Both the position numbers and the translations under genes were made by a program. A stretch of 32,152 nt of DNA from Candidatus Sabulitectum sp. (lineage in GTDB: Bacteria; Fermentibacterota; Fermentibacteria; Fermentibacterales; JCC-6): contig JAOZLN010000002.1 in the NCBI GenBank assembly GCA_029934845.1, forward strand, positions 1-32,152, read 5' to 3'. Positions 8,186-16,907 of this stretch are shown here, piece by piece. The notes below the pieces were generated by a model. The model had not been told where the DNA came from, searched no databases, and saw only the letters and a program-made list of their open reading frames with translations. The stretch's first letter is position 1, and each line of letters opens with the position of its first letter.

Positions 8186-10521
8186 AGACCAGCAGCATTT
8201 TTGATGCGTTAAAAGAAGTTGAGCGACCTCAGCAGTATGTGGGGCTGGAGTACAATGTTTTCCAGGAAGCTTCGGGGCCCAGAGTTACTCTGGTGTATCC
8301 TGATACCTACGAACTTGGAGCGTCGAACTTCGGGCTTAGAGTTGTTCACCACCTGCTGTTGGAAACAGGGCTTTACACAGTAAGGCGCGGTTTTCATCCT
8401 GCAGCTGATATGCACAGAATAATGAAGGAAAGAGATTTGCAGTGGCTTGATCTGGAATCGGGAGATCCCATCTGCGAAAGCAAGGTTGTAGGATTCGGGA
8501 TATCTACGGAAATTCTCTATACCAATGTTCTTTCTCTGCTGGATCTAATGAAAATCGAACTTCGCTCTAAGAACCGTGATCAGAGTGATCCTGTTATTCT
8601 GGCAGGCGGCGGCGGGTTGGCTAATCCTGTTCCTCTCATGCCTTTTGTGGATGTTTTCTTTCTTGGTGAAGCAGAAGCAGGGCTTCTTCCTCTGATGAAA
8701 ATTTTGTGTTCCGATCTGGACAGGGATGAGAAACTTGCAAGAGCTGCTGATCTTCCGTCGGTACTGGTCCCCAGTCTTCATACCGGTCAGTCTGTTCGCT
8801 GGGCTGTTGCTGAAGAACTTAACATCAAGGATGCCCCTGTTGATCAGATCGTTCCCATGGCCACAGTTGCCCATGACAGAACAGTAGTTGAAATTTCCAG
8901 GGGTTGTACCCGTGGATGCAGATTTTGTCAGGCTTCACAGCTATCAAGGCCTGTAAGAGAAAGATCACCTGAGGACATTGTAAAACTCATCACTGATTCG
9001 GTGAAAAGCACGGGATGGGAACAGGCAGGTGTGTTGTCCCTTTCCTTCAGTGACTATTCAAGATTGAACAGACTTATCAGGGGATTTGATGAAATTGAGG
9101 GCAGTATGCATGTCCGTATTTCCCAGCCATCTCTCAGACCGGATACTCTTCCAGGGCTTCGCGGTAAAAGATTCTTCAAAGGCAGCGTTACCATGGCTCC
9201 GGAAGCAGGCAGTGAACGGATGAGAAGAATCATTAATAAGCCGCTCTCTCATGACGAGATAATTATGGCGGTGGAAACTGCAGCACGCATGGGTGCCCGG
9301 GGGATAAAACTTTATTTCATGGTGGGGCTTCCCGGGGAAACTGATGAGGATGTTCTTGCAATAGCATCTCTGGCTGATGCAGTAGCAAAAATCATGGGAA
9401 ACAAAAGAAAGGTTACTGCTGCTATCTCTCCTTTTGTTCCCAAACCGCATACACCTTTTCAATGGTGCAGGCAACCGGACCATGATGAACTGTGGAGACG
9501 AATTCAGCTTGTAAGAACGAACTGTAGAAGAGCCAGAGTGGCATGGAATGATCCAAGAGTTTCTGCAGTAGAGTATTACCTTTGTACCGGAGGGGAAAAC
9601 TCGCCTGATATTCTAGAAAAGGCTTATCGGAATGGAGCAGTCTTTGATGGCTGGAGCGATCTTTTCCGCTGGGATGTATGGAAGGAACTGATCGCAGTGG
9701 AACAGCCTGCCGGATTTGCTCTGGATGATCCTCTTCCATGGAGTTTTATCGATACAGGCGTAAAGAGGGAATGGTTGATCCAGGAGTATAAGCGTTCTTT
9801 CAAAGAGGAAATTCTTCCAGACTGCAGAGAAGCCGGTTGCAGTGATTGCGGTGGCTGCAATGGGGTTGTGCTTCCCTTTCCTGATATGATCGTCAGCGGT
9901 GATGCTAACCCTCTTCCTTTAGGTGAACCGCCTGTGGAAAGAGTTCGTCTCAGGTTTTCAAAAACTGGTCTGGCCCGATTTACATCCCATCTGGATATGG
10001 TAAGAATGTGGACAAGAGCACTGAGACGAAGCGGTCTTCCTGTGTATTACAGTTCCGGTTTTGCAAGAAGAATGAAACTGGTTTTTTCCCAGCCGATACC
10101 TCTTGGCATGGGTAGTGAAAGTGAATACCTGGATTTTCAGTTGACAGAATCTGTAGAACTTCACGATGTTCTAAAATCAATTTCTTCTGTTCTTCCCTCC
10201 GGTTTCAGAATTACCGCTTCGAAGAAACTTTCAGGCAAGTACAGATCGCCAGGGGCATTGTCCACCGCAGCAGAGTATATTATCCATGGAATTGATAATG
10301 CTGACAGACTTATAGACTATCTGAGAAATAATGAACTTGTTTCATCATTTTCAGTTTTTGATATTGATAAAGTAAGAATGATTTCCGATCCGAAAGATGG
10401 AGCTTCCAGGCCCGACAAAATAATGGAGGCTGCTGGCGTGAAATGGGAATCTATTGTAAGAAGTAACATTCTTGTTGCAGATCAAGCGGGGCAACTTGTT
10501 CCGCTATTGGCTGTAACTTAA
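8176..10521 (+). CDS. B12-binding radical SAM protein with DUF2344 domain (TIGR03960/TIGR03936-like)
   Basis: This encodes about 781 residues from the proposed CTG at 8176, or 760 from the first conventional start, GTG at 8239. The upstream extension encodes FDALKEVERPQQYVGLEYN, which matches the conserved start of this family (V-x-KP-x-RY-x-G-x-E-x-N), so GTG 8239 would cut into the domain. Next come a B12-binding-like domain (VYPDTYELGASNFGL...) and a radical SAM core with the [4Fe-4S] triad CxxxCxxC at bases 8905-8928 (RGCTRGCRFC). A cysteine cluster (CREAGCSDCGGC, near base 9826) and a C-terminal DUF2344 domain (RLRFSKTGLARFTSHLDM...) complete it. Family members commonly sit beside RNase G and rplU, as here; they are suspected of an RNA or ribosome modification role but the reaction is not established. 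Confidence 0.88.
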   Translation: MDLKTSSIFDALKEVERPQQYVGLEYNVFQEASGPRVTLVYPDTYELGASNFGLRVVHHLLLETGLYTVRRGFHPAADMHRIMKERDLQWLDLESGDPICESKVVGFGISTEILYTNVLSLLDLMKIELRSKNRDQSDPVILAGGGGLANPVPLMPFVDVFFLGEAEAGLLPLMKILCSDLDRDEKLARAADLPSVLVPSLHTGQSVRWAVAEELNIKDAPVDQIVPMATVAHDRTVVEISRGCTRGCRFCQASQLSRPVRERSPEDIVKLITDSVKSTGWEQAGVLSLSFSDYSRLNRLIRGFDEIEGSMHVRISQPSLRPDTLPGLRGKRFFKGSVTMAPEAGSERMRRIINKPLSHDEIIMAVETAARMGARGIKLYFMVGLPGETDEDVLAIASLADAVAKIMGNKRKVTAAISPFVPKPHTPFQWCRQPDHDELWRRIQLVRTNCRRARVAWNDPRVSAVEYYLCTGGENSPDILEKAYRNGAVFDGWSDLFRWDVWKELIAVEQPAGFALDDPLPWSFIDTGVKREWLIQEYKRSFKEEILPDCREAGCSDCGGCNGVVLPFPDMIVSGDANPLPLGEPPVERVRLRFSKTGLARFTSHLDMVRMWTRALRRSGLPVYYSSGFARRMKLVFSQPIPLGMGSESEYLDFQLTESVELHDVLKSISSVLPSGFRITASKKLSGKYRSPGALSTAAEYIIHGIDNADRLIDYLRNNELVSSFSVFDIDKVRMISDPKDGASRPDKIMEAAGVKWESIVRSNILVADQAGQLVPLLAVT

Positions 10522-10533
10522 GGAGAAGAAGAA

Positions 10534-12081
10534 ATGAAGGTTGATTTTATTGTCAACCGGCATCCTGAAGTCACTCGAATTGCTGTTGTGGAAGACGGCA
10601 GACTTATGGAGCTCATCGTTGAAATGGTTGACGATAAGCGAATTGTCGGTAACATCTATCTGGGCAGGATCAACGCAGTGCTGCCTGGAATGCAGGCTGC
10701 ATTCATAGACATCGGGCTGGAGAGAAGCGCTTTTCTCCATGTGTCCGATGTGCGGGAAAAACTTGTTGATGAAAAAAACTTTGCCAGAGCTCTTGTGGAA
10801 GGAACTCCGCCACGGTCGGACGAGACCAGAAGGCCAATTGAGAAGGTACTGGAAAAAGGCAAAAGGATCCTTGTTCAGGTTACAAAAGAGCCTATAGGAA
10901 CAAAGGGAGCCAGGGTCAGCACCAGGATCAGTATTGCCGGACGCTATGTTGTCAGTATGCCCGGTGATTCGGTTGCAGGAGTTTCCAGAAAGATAACAGA
11001 TCGCCAGGAAAGAGGCCGGCTTCGCAAGATCACTCAACAGGTAAGAACTGAAGGTTTTGGCATTATTGCAAGAACTGCCGGTATTGATAAGGACGAAGAG
11101 AGCTTCAGAACTGATGTGGAAAGAATAGTTAACAGATGGAAAGAGATCGGTGCACTTTCCCTGAAAGCAAAAGCGCCTTCTCTTCTGCACCAGGAGCACG
11201 ATCTTATCACCATGACTGTACGGGATCTTGTTACTCCGGATATGAACTCTATTGTAAGTGATTCAAGAGATGTGGCAAAGCAGATCAGGAAGTATCTGAA
11301 AGCCTTTGATCCCAGTATGGCAAACAGGGTGAAGCATTACAGAGGCAAGACCCCTATCTTCGATCATTTCGGCATAGAAAAGGAGATCTCGGGGCTTGTT
11401 CGCAGGGAAGTTCTGTTGAAAAGCGGTGGGTCAATAGTTATTGATCATACAGAGGCTCTTGTTGCCATAGATGTGAATACCAAGAGGTACGTCGGCCGCA
11501 AGAAGCAGGAAGATACTATCTTCAAAACAAATATGGAGGCTGCAAAAGAAGTTGCCAGACAGTTACGTCTTCGTGACCTTGGCGGGATTATTGTGATCGA
11601 TTTCATAGACATGGATAATTCTTCTCATCGGGACAAAGTCGTAAATTGTCTCAGAGGCGAACTTGGCAGAGACCGGTCACCTACAAAAACCTGTCAGGTA
11701 AGTCCCATGGGTCTTGTGGAGATGACCAGGAAAAGAGTGCGTCCAAGCCTTGTTCAATCAATGTCCGTGCCGTGTGAGCACTGTTCAGGCACAGGCAGGA
11801 TACAGACACCGGTAAGCGTTCTTACAAGAATAGAGCGTTTTCTGGAGAGGGCTGCCAACGGGAAAAAGCATAATAGCCTGGTTGTAACCATCAATCCTAT
11901 TGTAGCAAAGTATCTTATGGAGGACGACGGCAGACGGCTTGAGTACCTAACAGCCAGAAGTGATAAGCTTTCAGTTCATGTTCACGAGGACGAGAGGCTT
12001 TTACAGGCGGATTTCAAGGTATTTTCACTGGATTCTCATGATGAGATCACAGGTCTCTACTCATCTGATTCAAGAGCTTGA
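10534..12081 (+). CDS. rng: Ribonuclease G/E family endoribonuclease
   Basis: This encodes 515 residues, the length of RNase G rather than the much longer RNase E. It is a cytoplasmic single-strand endonuclease for rRNA maturation and mRNA decay. The N-terminus carries the S1 RNA-binding domain (GNIYLGRINAVLPGMQAAFIDIGLERSAFLHVSD), with the family's loop insertion. The DNase I-like catalytic core contains the two metal-binding aspartates, in LVAIDVNTKRYVG and GGIIVIDFIDM, and the zinc-link CEHCSGTGR with its CxxC pair. AAGGAG lies 8 bases before the ATG. It follows the radical SAM gene by 12 bases and appears to close the upstream operon, because a promoter overlaps its last codons. Confidence 0.96.
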   Translation: MKVDFIVNRHPEVTRIAVVEDGRLMELIVEMVDDKRIVGNIYLGRINAVLPGMQAAFIDIGLERSAFLHVSDVREKLVDEKNFARALVEGTPPRSDETRRPIEKVLEKGKRILVQVTKEPIGTKGARVSTRISIAGRYVVSMPGDSVAGVSRKITDRQERGRLRKITQQVRTEGFGIIARTAGIDKDEESFRTDVERIVNRWKEIGALSLKAKAPSLLHQEHDLITMTVRDLVTPDMNSIVSDSRDVAKQIRKYLKAFDPSMANRVKHYRGKTPIFDHFGIEKEISGLVRREVLLKSGGSIVIDHTEALVAIDVNTKRYVGRKKQEDTIFKTNMEAAKEVARQLRLRDLGGIIVIDFIDMDNSSHRDKVVNCLRGELGRDRSPTKTCQVSPMGLVEMTRKRVRPSLVQSMSVPCEHCSGTGRIQTPVSVLTRIERFLERAANGKKHNSLVVTINPIVAKYLMEDDGRRLEYLTARSDKLSVHVHEDERLLQADFKVFSLDSHDEITGLYSSDSRA

Positions 12082-12106
12082 CCTTGATAGACTTAATTAG
12101 TATAAG
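12078..12106 (+). promoter_or_regulatory. Candidate sigma-70-type promoter for rplU-folD
   Basis: TTGACC (12078-12083) and TATAAG (12101-12106) are separated by exactly 17 bases. Each matches the consensus at five of six positions (TTGACA) and five of six (TATAAT). The -35 element overlaps the rng stop codon. Transcription would begin near 12113 and leave a leader of about 65 bases before rplU. Confidence 0.6.
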
Positions 12107-12167
12107 TTTGCGCAGTCCCGTTCGGTGGTTGGAAAACGTATTATTGGCATAATGTATTAATATAAAT

Positions 12168-12173
12168 GGAGGT
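12168..12173 (+). promoter_or_regulatory. Ribosome binding site for the TTG start of rplU
   Basis: GGAGGT stands 5-6 bases before the TTG at 12179 and fixes this as the start, since the L21 sequence begins exactly there. Confidence 0.7.
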
Positions 12174-12178
12174 AAGGC

Positions 12179-12493
12179 TTGTACGCGATCATAAAAACAG
12201 GTGGATATCAGTTCAAAGTTGAGCAAGGTATGAAGTTGATGGTTCCCCGTCTTACAGGCGAAGAGGGGGCTGCTCATGTATTTGAGGAAGTGCTTCTTGT
12301 TGCTAAAGACGATAAGGTAGTGGTAGGGCATCCGTTCATCGACGGTATCAAGGTTGTTGCAAAAATCGTCGAGCAGACAAAGGGCCCCAAAGTTGTGATC
12401 TTCAAGCGGAAGAGACGAAAAGGATACCAGAGAAAAACAGGTCACAGACAGCATCAGACCTGGGTTCTTATCGAGAAAATAACGAAAGGCTAG
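12179..12493 (+). CDS. rplU: 50S ribosomal protein L21
   Basis: This encodes 104 residues, the usual length. The start YAIIKTGGYQFKVEQG is the family hallmark, and the C-terminus has the KRKRRKGYQRKTGHRQ basic stretch that contacts 23S rRNA. The start codon is TTG, backed by a strong ribosome site. It has its own candidate promoter. L27 (rpmA) and obgE normally follow at once; here folD follows after 8 bases, so L27 must be encoded elsewhere. Confidence 0.97.
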   Translation: MYAIIKTGGYQFKVEQGMKLMVPRLTGEEGAAHVFEEVLLVAKDDKVVVGHPFIDGIKVVAKIVEQTKGPKVVIFKRKRRKGYQRKTGHRQHQTWVLIEKITKG

Positions 12494-12501
12494 ATGTATT
12501 C

Positions 12502-13365
12502 ATGGATGACACCGTGCTTGTTCTTTCCGGAAGAAAGTATGCCAGGGTGGTCAGATCTTCTTTAAAAGAAAGGGTCAGCCTGCTTCAGGGGTCTCCTCCC
12601 GGGCTTACAGTGGTAATGGTAGGTGATGATCCAGCCAGTAAAGTTTATGTAGGTGCCAAAGAAAAGGCGTGTAAAAAGGTTGGATTCAACAGCAGTGTTG
12701 TCAGAATGCCTGCTGAATCCTCCGAGGCTGATGTTCTGAAAGTGGTAGAGGAACTCAACTCCGACAGTGATATTCACGGAATACTGGTTCAGCTGCCTCT
12801 TCCTGATCACATATCAGTGGATCGAATTGCATCTGCAGTTTTACCGGAAAAGGATGTTGACGGTTTTCACCCTGTTAATGTAGGAAAACTGTGGAGGGGG
12901 GAAGATGGTCTTTTTCCATGTACTCCCTCTGGAATAATAGGGCTTCTTCGTCACCACCACATAGTCATGACCGGCAAGAATGCTCTTATTGTAGGCAGGT
13001 CGAATATAGTGGGCAAGCCCATGGCTGCTTTGCTTCTAAGAGAAAACTGTACAGTGACTGTGGCTCACAGCCGTACTGTTGATCTTGCTGAACAGTGTCG
13101 AAGAGCAGACATTCTTGTGGTTGCTGCCGGCAGAGCAGAGATGATCAAGAAGAACTGGGTTAAGCCGGGTGCGGTTGTTGTGGATGTTGGAATGAACAGG
13201 AACAGCAGTGGAAAGCTTGTGGGTGATGTTGACTACCACGATGTGAGCCAGATCTGTTCTGCAATTACCCCTGTTCCGGGGGGAGTGGGACCACTTACAA
13301 TAGCCTACCTTCTTGAAAATACGTTCAAAGCCAGATCCAGGCAGCAGATAGCAAGACCTAACTAA
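12502..13365 (+). CDS. folD: Bifunctional methylene-THF dehydrogenase/cyclohydrolase
   Basis: This encodes 287 residues, a normal FolD length. The enzyme interconverts methylene-, methenyl- and 10-formyl-tetrahydrofolate with NADP(H), supplying formyl groups for purine synthesis. Catalytic Y49 and K53 are in SKVYVGAKEKACKKVG, the folate site is in VDGFHPVNVGKLW, PCTPSGIIGLL is conserved, and the dinucleotide-binding loop is ALIVGRSNIVGKPMAALLL. The closing PVPGGVGPLTIAYLLENT is intact. No strong ribosome site is seen before the ATG; with an 8-base gap from rplU it is probably translated by coupling. Its role fits the purine genes upstream, although it sits in the separate rplU transcript. Confidence 0.96.
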   Translation: MDDTVLVLSGRKYARVVRSSLKERVSLLQGSPPGLTVVMVGDDPASKVYVGAKEKACKKVGFNSSVVRMPAESSEADVLKVVEELNSDSDIHGILVQLPLPDHISVDRIASAVLPEKDVDGFHPVNVGKLWRGEDGLFPCTPSGIIGLLRHHHIVMTGKNALIVGRSNIVGKPMAALLLRENCTVTVAHSRTVDLAEQCRRADILVVAAGRAEMIKKNWVKPGAVVVDVGMNRNSSGKLVGDVDYHDVSQICSAITPVPGGVGPLTIAYLLENTFKARSRQQIARPN

Positions 13366-13490
13366 AGATTATCACGGTATATAGCCAGTCAATTGTCTTC
13401 ATGTGCTTCTTTGTTCATTTTTAACGGTTGACGCACCAATACAGTTTATAGTATCTCTAGTTGTACGATTAACAACAAATAGGAGTGGCT

Positions 13491-16400
13491 ATGACTGTGT
13501 TGTCAATGTTTATGCTTGTGCTCTTTTCCACTGCAGATTTTCCCCTGATCGAATCGTCCTCTACGTTCTCTCTTGAAGATCTGGCCATGATGAGTGATCA
13601 GGAGCGACAAACTGTGCTTTTGGAACTTGATGCACACTATATTTCTTTGAACACCGGTTCCGGCCCTCTTCTGGCCACTTCAATTCCAGGTACACTGGGA
13701 GATCTTGTTCTAATTGAGGTTTACAGATCTTTAACTCCATACGACCTTGCCGTCCTTGACCAAGCTGGATTGTGGCCTGTGGGGTTTTCTCCCGATCCGG
13801 GAAGTTTTGTTGCAGTTGCAGGGGAGAATACACAGTTCTCTGCCCTTCGGGGATCAGGATTTGTAAGAACTATGAAGAAGTGGTCCTGGCGTGATGCAGT
13901 GCTTCCAGAAGATCGTCTCTGGACAGGAAGATGGTTTGTACGCATGGCTCCCGGTTATGCTCCTGCTAGCGGCACAGAGATGCTTGATCAATGGTGGTCT
14001 GTTCCATCGCCGGTTGATCTGGGAGTTCTTTCTGCTATACCGGACCGATCGCAGACAGCCAGATCTCATGCACTTAACACGCAGGCAGACGACAGCAGAG
14101 AGGTTACCGGGCTTCCAGAGTTGTGGACTTACTACACAGGTTTAGGGGTACTTGTAGGAGTTCTTGACACAGGAGTCTGGTCTGATCACCCGGACTTGAA
14201 CGGTGCTGTTGTGGCAGGTCCTCCAGATCCTGATGGCCACGGCACTGCTGTTTGCGGTGTTATTGCTTCAAGAGGAGATGTTGATCTTGGCTGTGAATAC
14301 AATGGAAGCGGAGGAGCCCCGGCCACCCAGTTGTATGTGATCCAGAGACCGGAATCCATGACTGCAGCGCAATTTGCCGGGTTTTATACTGAGTTTTCTT
14401 CCAACGGATGTGTCATAGTAAACAATTCATGGGGGTTTGACGGCTCAACTTCTTACGACGCATTCTGCCAGATCGTAGATATACACGCCAGAGAAGGAGG
14501 AATTTCCATATTCAGTTCCGGCAACAACCCTGTGCCTGGTGCAATTCCATCTCCTGCGATTTCCAAAAATGCTATTACAGTGGGGGCTGTTTCGTTCCTG
14601 CCTGACGACAACGGGAATATGCTTGTTGCCTCGTACAGCGGAAGAGGTCCAACGGCAGACGGACGACTTAAACCGGACATACTTGCTCCAGGCGGAGAGT
14701 TCTTTGAAACAACAATGCAGAATGGAGTTGCTACTACAAACGCCTTTTACGGCGGTTCGTGGCTGGATGATCCTGTTAACAGATGGCCGGGAGAGCCTTC
14801 GTACACAAGGTTCACAGGAACCAGCATGGCTGCTGCTTTTGTTTCATCGGCACTGACAATATGCGAGGAAAAGTACGGAGATCTTTTCAATCCGGAAGAC
14901 GCAATGGCCATAATGGCTGCCTGCGCCATACCACTTAAAAGCAATACAGGGCCTCCTCTGTCGGGTTATGCAACCACAGAAAGCGGTTTTGGTCTTCTCG
15001 ATGGTTACCATCTTCCAGGAACATATTTTTCAGAGGAAGTTGACAGATTACTGTGGATAAACTCTTCGATCACAGAAGGAATGGGGTTTAAACAGTGGAC
15101 CATGTATGTTCCAGCTTACACCAGCTGGCTTTCGCTGGGGCTTGGGTATGCTGATGTTCCGTCAATGCTTCCGGGTATTCAGGTCGATCTTGATATCACT
15201 CTGATCTCTCCCACTAATACAGAGTATAATTACCTGTTGCCATCCGGAGTAACATCACAGAGTCCAGTTGAGAGGGTTGTAGTTGAATCTCCTACTCCCG
15301 GTGCCTGGACTGTGCGGGTTACCGGTGCAGCTTGGGCTGATCCAGGCAACCCTTCGGAGGAACAGAAGTTTGCCATTTCAGCATATCGTTTTGCAAGAGA
15401 TCCTGAAATTGCTGTTACTTTCCCCGGTGATACAACCATCTACGCACCTCCAGGCGGAGAGCTCACCATTCCTGTTTCAATCACAAACTCCGGAGGTTAT
15501 GTTGCAGTCGGTGCGTGGGCAACCCTCAGTCCACCGGCTATTTTCTCCGGTGATGTTAATGTTCCTGCGTTTATGGGTAATCTTCTGTACAAGGGCTCAA
15601 GTGCATCAGCGGATTTCACACTGCACTGTCCCGACCAACCGGGTACTCATACAGTTGATGTGGTTGCTGGTGCAGGTAACAGAGGGCTTGATAACGTTTC
15701 AAGTCAATTCACTATTGTTCTGGCATATCCCGATCTGACAGTTTCAACTGCTTCTCCCGATGCTTCTCCTCCCTTCGAAGTAGGACAGAATGTTGGTTTC
15801 AGCGTTATTGTCAGCAATGACGGAGAGGGGCCTTCCTCTGCTACGCAGCTGGCTTATTTCTTAACAGAAGACCCGGATTCCCTTTTGCAGCCTGTGGTGC
15901 TTTTCGATGTTCCTCCGCTTGAGAGCGGGGAAACAGCGTCATTTAAGGGAGGATACAAATTCACTTATTTTGATATAGGCAGCAGGTATCTTGTCTCTGT
16001 GGTTGATCCGGACTCTCTAGTTATCGAGCATGACGAGACCAACAACACTTCAGTTTACGGCTCTTTTACAGTAATTGGTGAACAGGCTCCCCCGTTGAAT
16101 CTGGTGGCTGTGAGCGGTAATGATGGCTTTATCCCGATAAGCTGGGATCCTCCAGAGGCGACTGTTCAAGGGAAAGGCCTGGCATCGTACAGGATTTACA
16201 GGTCAATAAGTCCTCTGGCTCCCGAACCGGAACATATTGCAGAGTTTTCAACAGATACAGTTTCCTGGGTGGATTCCCAGGTTGTTAATGGAATCGGGTA
16301 TTACTACTGGGCCACCTGTGTTTATAGAGATCCGGATGGCGAGAGTGCATACAGCAATATGGCTTCAGCTACAGCTCAGGGGCCAACGGGATCTCTGGGT

Positions 16401-16907
16401 GGTACTGTTACTGATGTGTATACCGGACATGATCTGAAGGATGTAGTTGTGGCTATCTTCGGCCTGGGGGTAACTGCTGTTACCGACAACCTTGGGTACT
16501 ACTACTTCGAAGAAGTTCCTGTAGGTGCTGTTCCCCTTCAGGTTGATACCGAGCCTTACATTCTTTTTTCCGATACGGCAACTGTTCAGGAAGACATGTA
16601 TACCGAGTTGAATATCGGGTTGATCAGAAGTTTTTCTTCTGGAATGACCGTGATACCCACACCTTTTACGCCCAACAGAGATGGGATCAACGACACAGCT
16701 TCCTTTGTGTGGCCTGCTGCTCAGGGTGCAGTGATCAATCTGATTGTTCTTAACATCGAGGGTGTTCCAGTAAGAAATATTTCAAATGCAGAGCCTGTAT
16801 GGGATGGTTGTGATAATATGGGAGCTTCAGTACCTTCAGGTGTTTATATTTTTCGTGCTTCAGCTCCCGCAGGGGAGGTGACAGGAACAGTATGCGTAGC
16901 AAGATAA
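13491..16907 (+). CDS. Secreted multidomain subtilisin-like protease with type IX-like C-terminal domain
   Basis: This encodes 1138 residues from the ATG at 13491, chosen over GTG 13485 because AGGAG (13481-13485) lies five bases before it. A short hydrophobic leader is followed by a prodomain-like region (to about 200) and a peptidase S8 domain with the full triad: D226 (VLDTGV), H250 (GHGTAVCGV) and S445 (GTSMAAAF). The oxyanion asparagine lies in FSSGNNP. After that come a P-domain-like beta sandwich (about 517-640), a CARDB domain (about 746-860, ending HDETNNTS), a fibronectin type III domain (about 864-963), a carboxypeptidase-regulatory-like domain (about 965-1045, GTVTDVYTGHDLKDV) and a C-terminal FlgD-like domain (from 1050, PTPFTPNRDGINDTA, ending SGVYIFRA). 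That last domain is the kind used as a secretion or sorting tail in type IX systems. Its end overlaps the next gene by 16 bases. Confidence 0.9.
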   Translation: MTVLSMFMLVLFSTADFPLIESSSTFSLEDLAMMSDQERQTVLLELDAHYISLNTGSGPLLATSIPGTLGDLVLIEVYRSLTPYDLAVLDQAGLWPVGFSPDPGSFVAVAGENTQFSALRGSGFVRTMKKWSWRDAVLPEDRLWTGRWFVRMAPGYAPASGTEMLDQWWSVPSPVDLGVLSAIPDRSQTARSHALNTQADDSREVTGLPELWTYYTGLGVLVGVLDTGVWSDHPDLNGAVVAGPPDPDGHGTAVCGVIASRGDVDLGCEYNGSGGAPATQLYVIQRPESMTAAQFAGFYTEFSSNGCVIVNNSWGFDGSTSYDAFCQIVDIHAREGGISIFSSGNNPVPGAIPSPAISKNAITVGAVSFLPDDNGNMLVASYSGRGPTADGRLKPDILAPGGEFFETTMQNGVATTNAFYGGSWLDDPVNRWPGEPSYTRFTGTSMAAAFVSSALTICEEKYGDLFNPEDAMAIMAACAIPLKSNTGPPLSGYATTESGFGLLDGYHLPGTYFSEEVDRLLWINSSITEGMGFKQWTMYVPAYTSWLSLGLGYADVPSMLPGIQVDLDITLISPTNTEYNYLLPSGVTSQSPVERVVVESPTPGAWTVRVTGAAWADPGNPSEEQKFAISAYRFARDPEIAVTFPGDTTIYAPPGGELTIPVSITNSGGYVAVGAWATLSPPAIFSGDVNVPAFMGNLLYKGSSASADFTLHCPDQPGTHTVDVVAGAGNRGLDNVSSQFTIVLAYPDLTVSTASPDASPPFEVGQNVGFSVIVSNDGEGPSSATQLAYFLTEDPDSLLQPVVLFDVPPLESGETASFKGGYKFTYFDIGSRYLVSVVDPDSLVIEHDETNNTSVYGSFTVIGEQAPPLNLVAVSGNDGFIPISWDPPEATVQGKGLASYRIYRSISPLAPEPEHIAEFSTDTVSWVDSQVVNGIGYYYWATCVYRDPDGESAYSNMASATAQGPTGSLGGTVTDVYTGHDLKDVVVAIFGLGVTAVTDNLGYYYFEEVPVGAVPLQVDTEPYILFSDTATVQEDMYTELNIGLIRSFSSGMTVIPTPFTPNRDGINDTASFVWPAAQGAVINLIVLNIEGVPVRNISNAEPVWDGCDNMGASVPSGVYIFRASAPAGEVTGTVCVAR

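Noticed and set aside
13420..13455. TTGACG near 13428 upstream of the protease gene as a promoter
   Set aside because: The best -10-like hexamer (TATAGT) is only 13 bases away, and at 17-18 bases the match is poor, so I do not call it.
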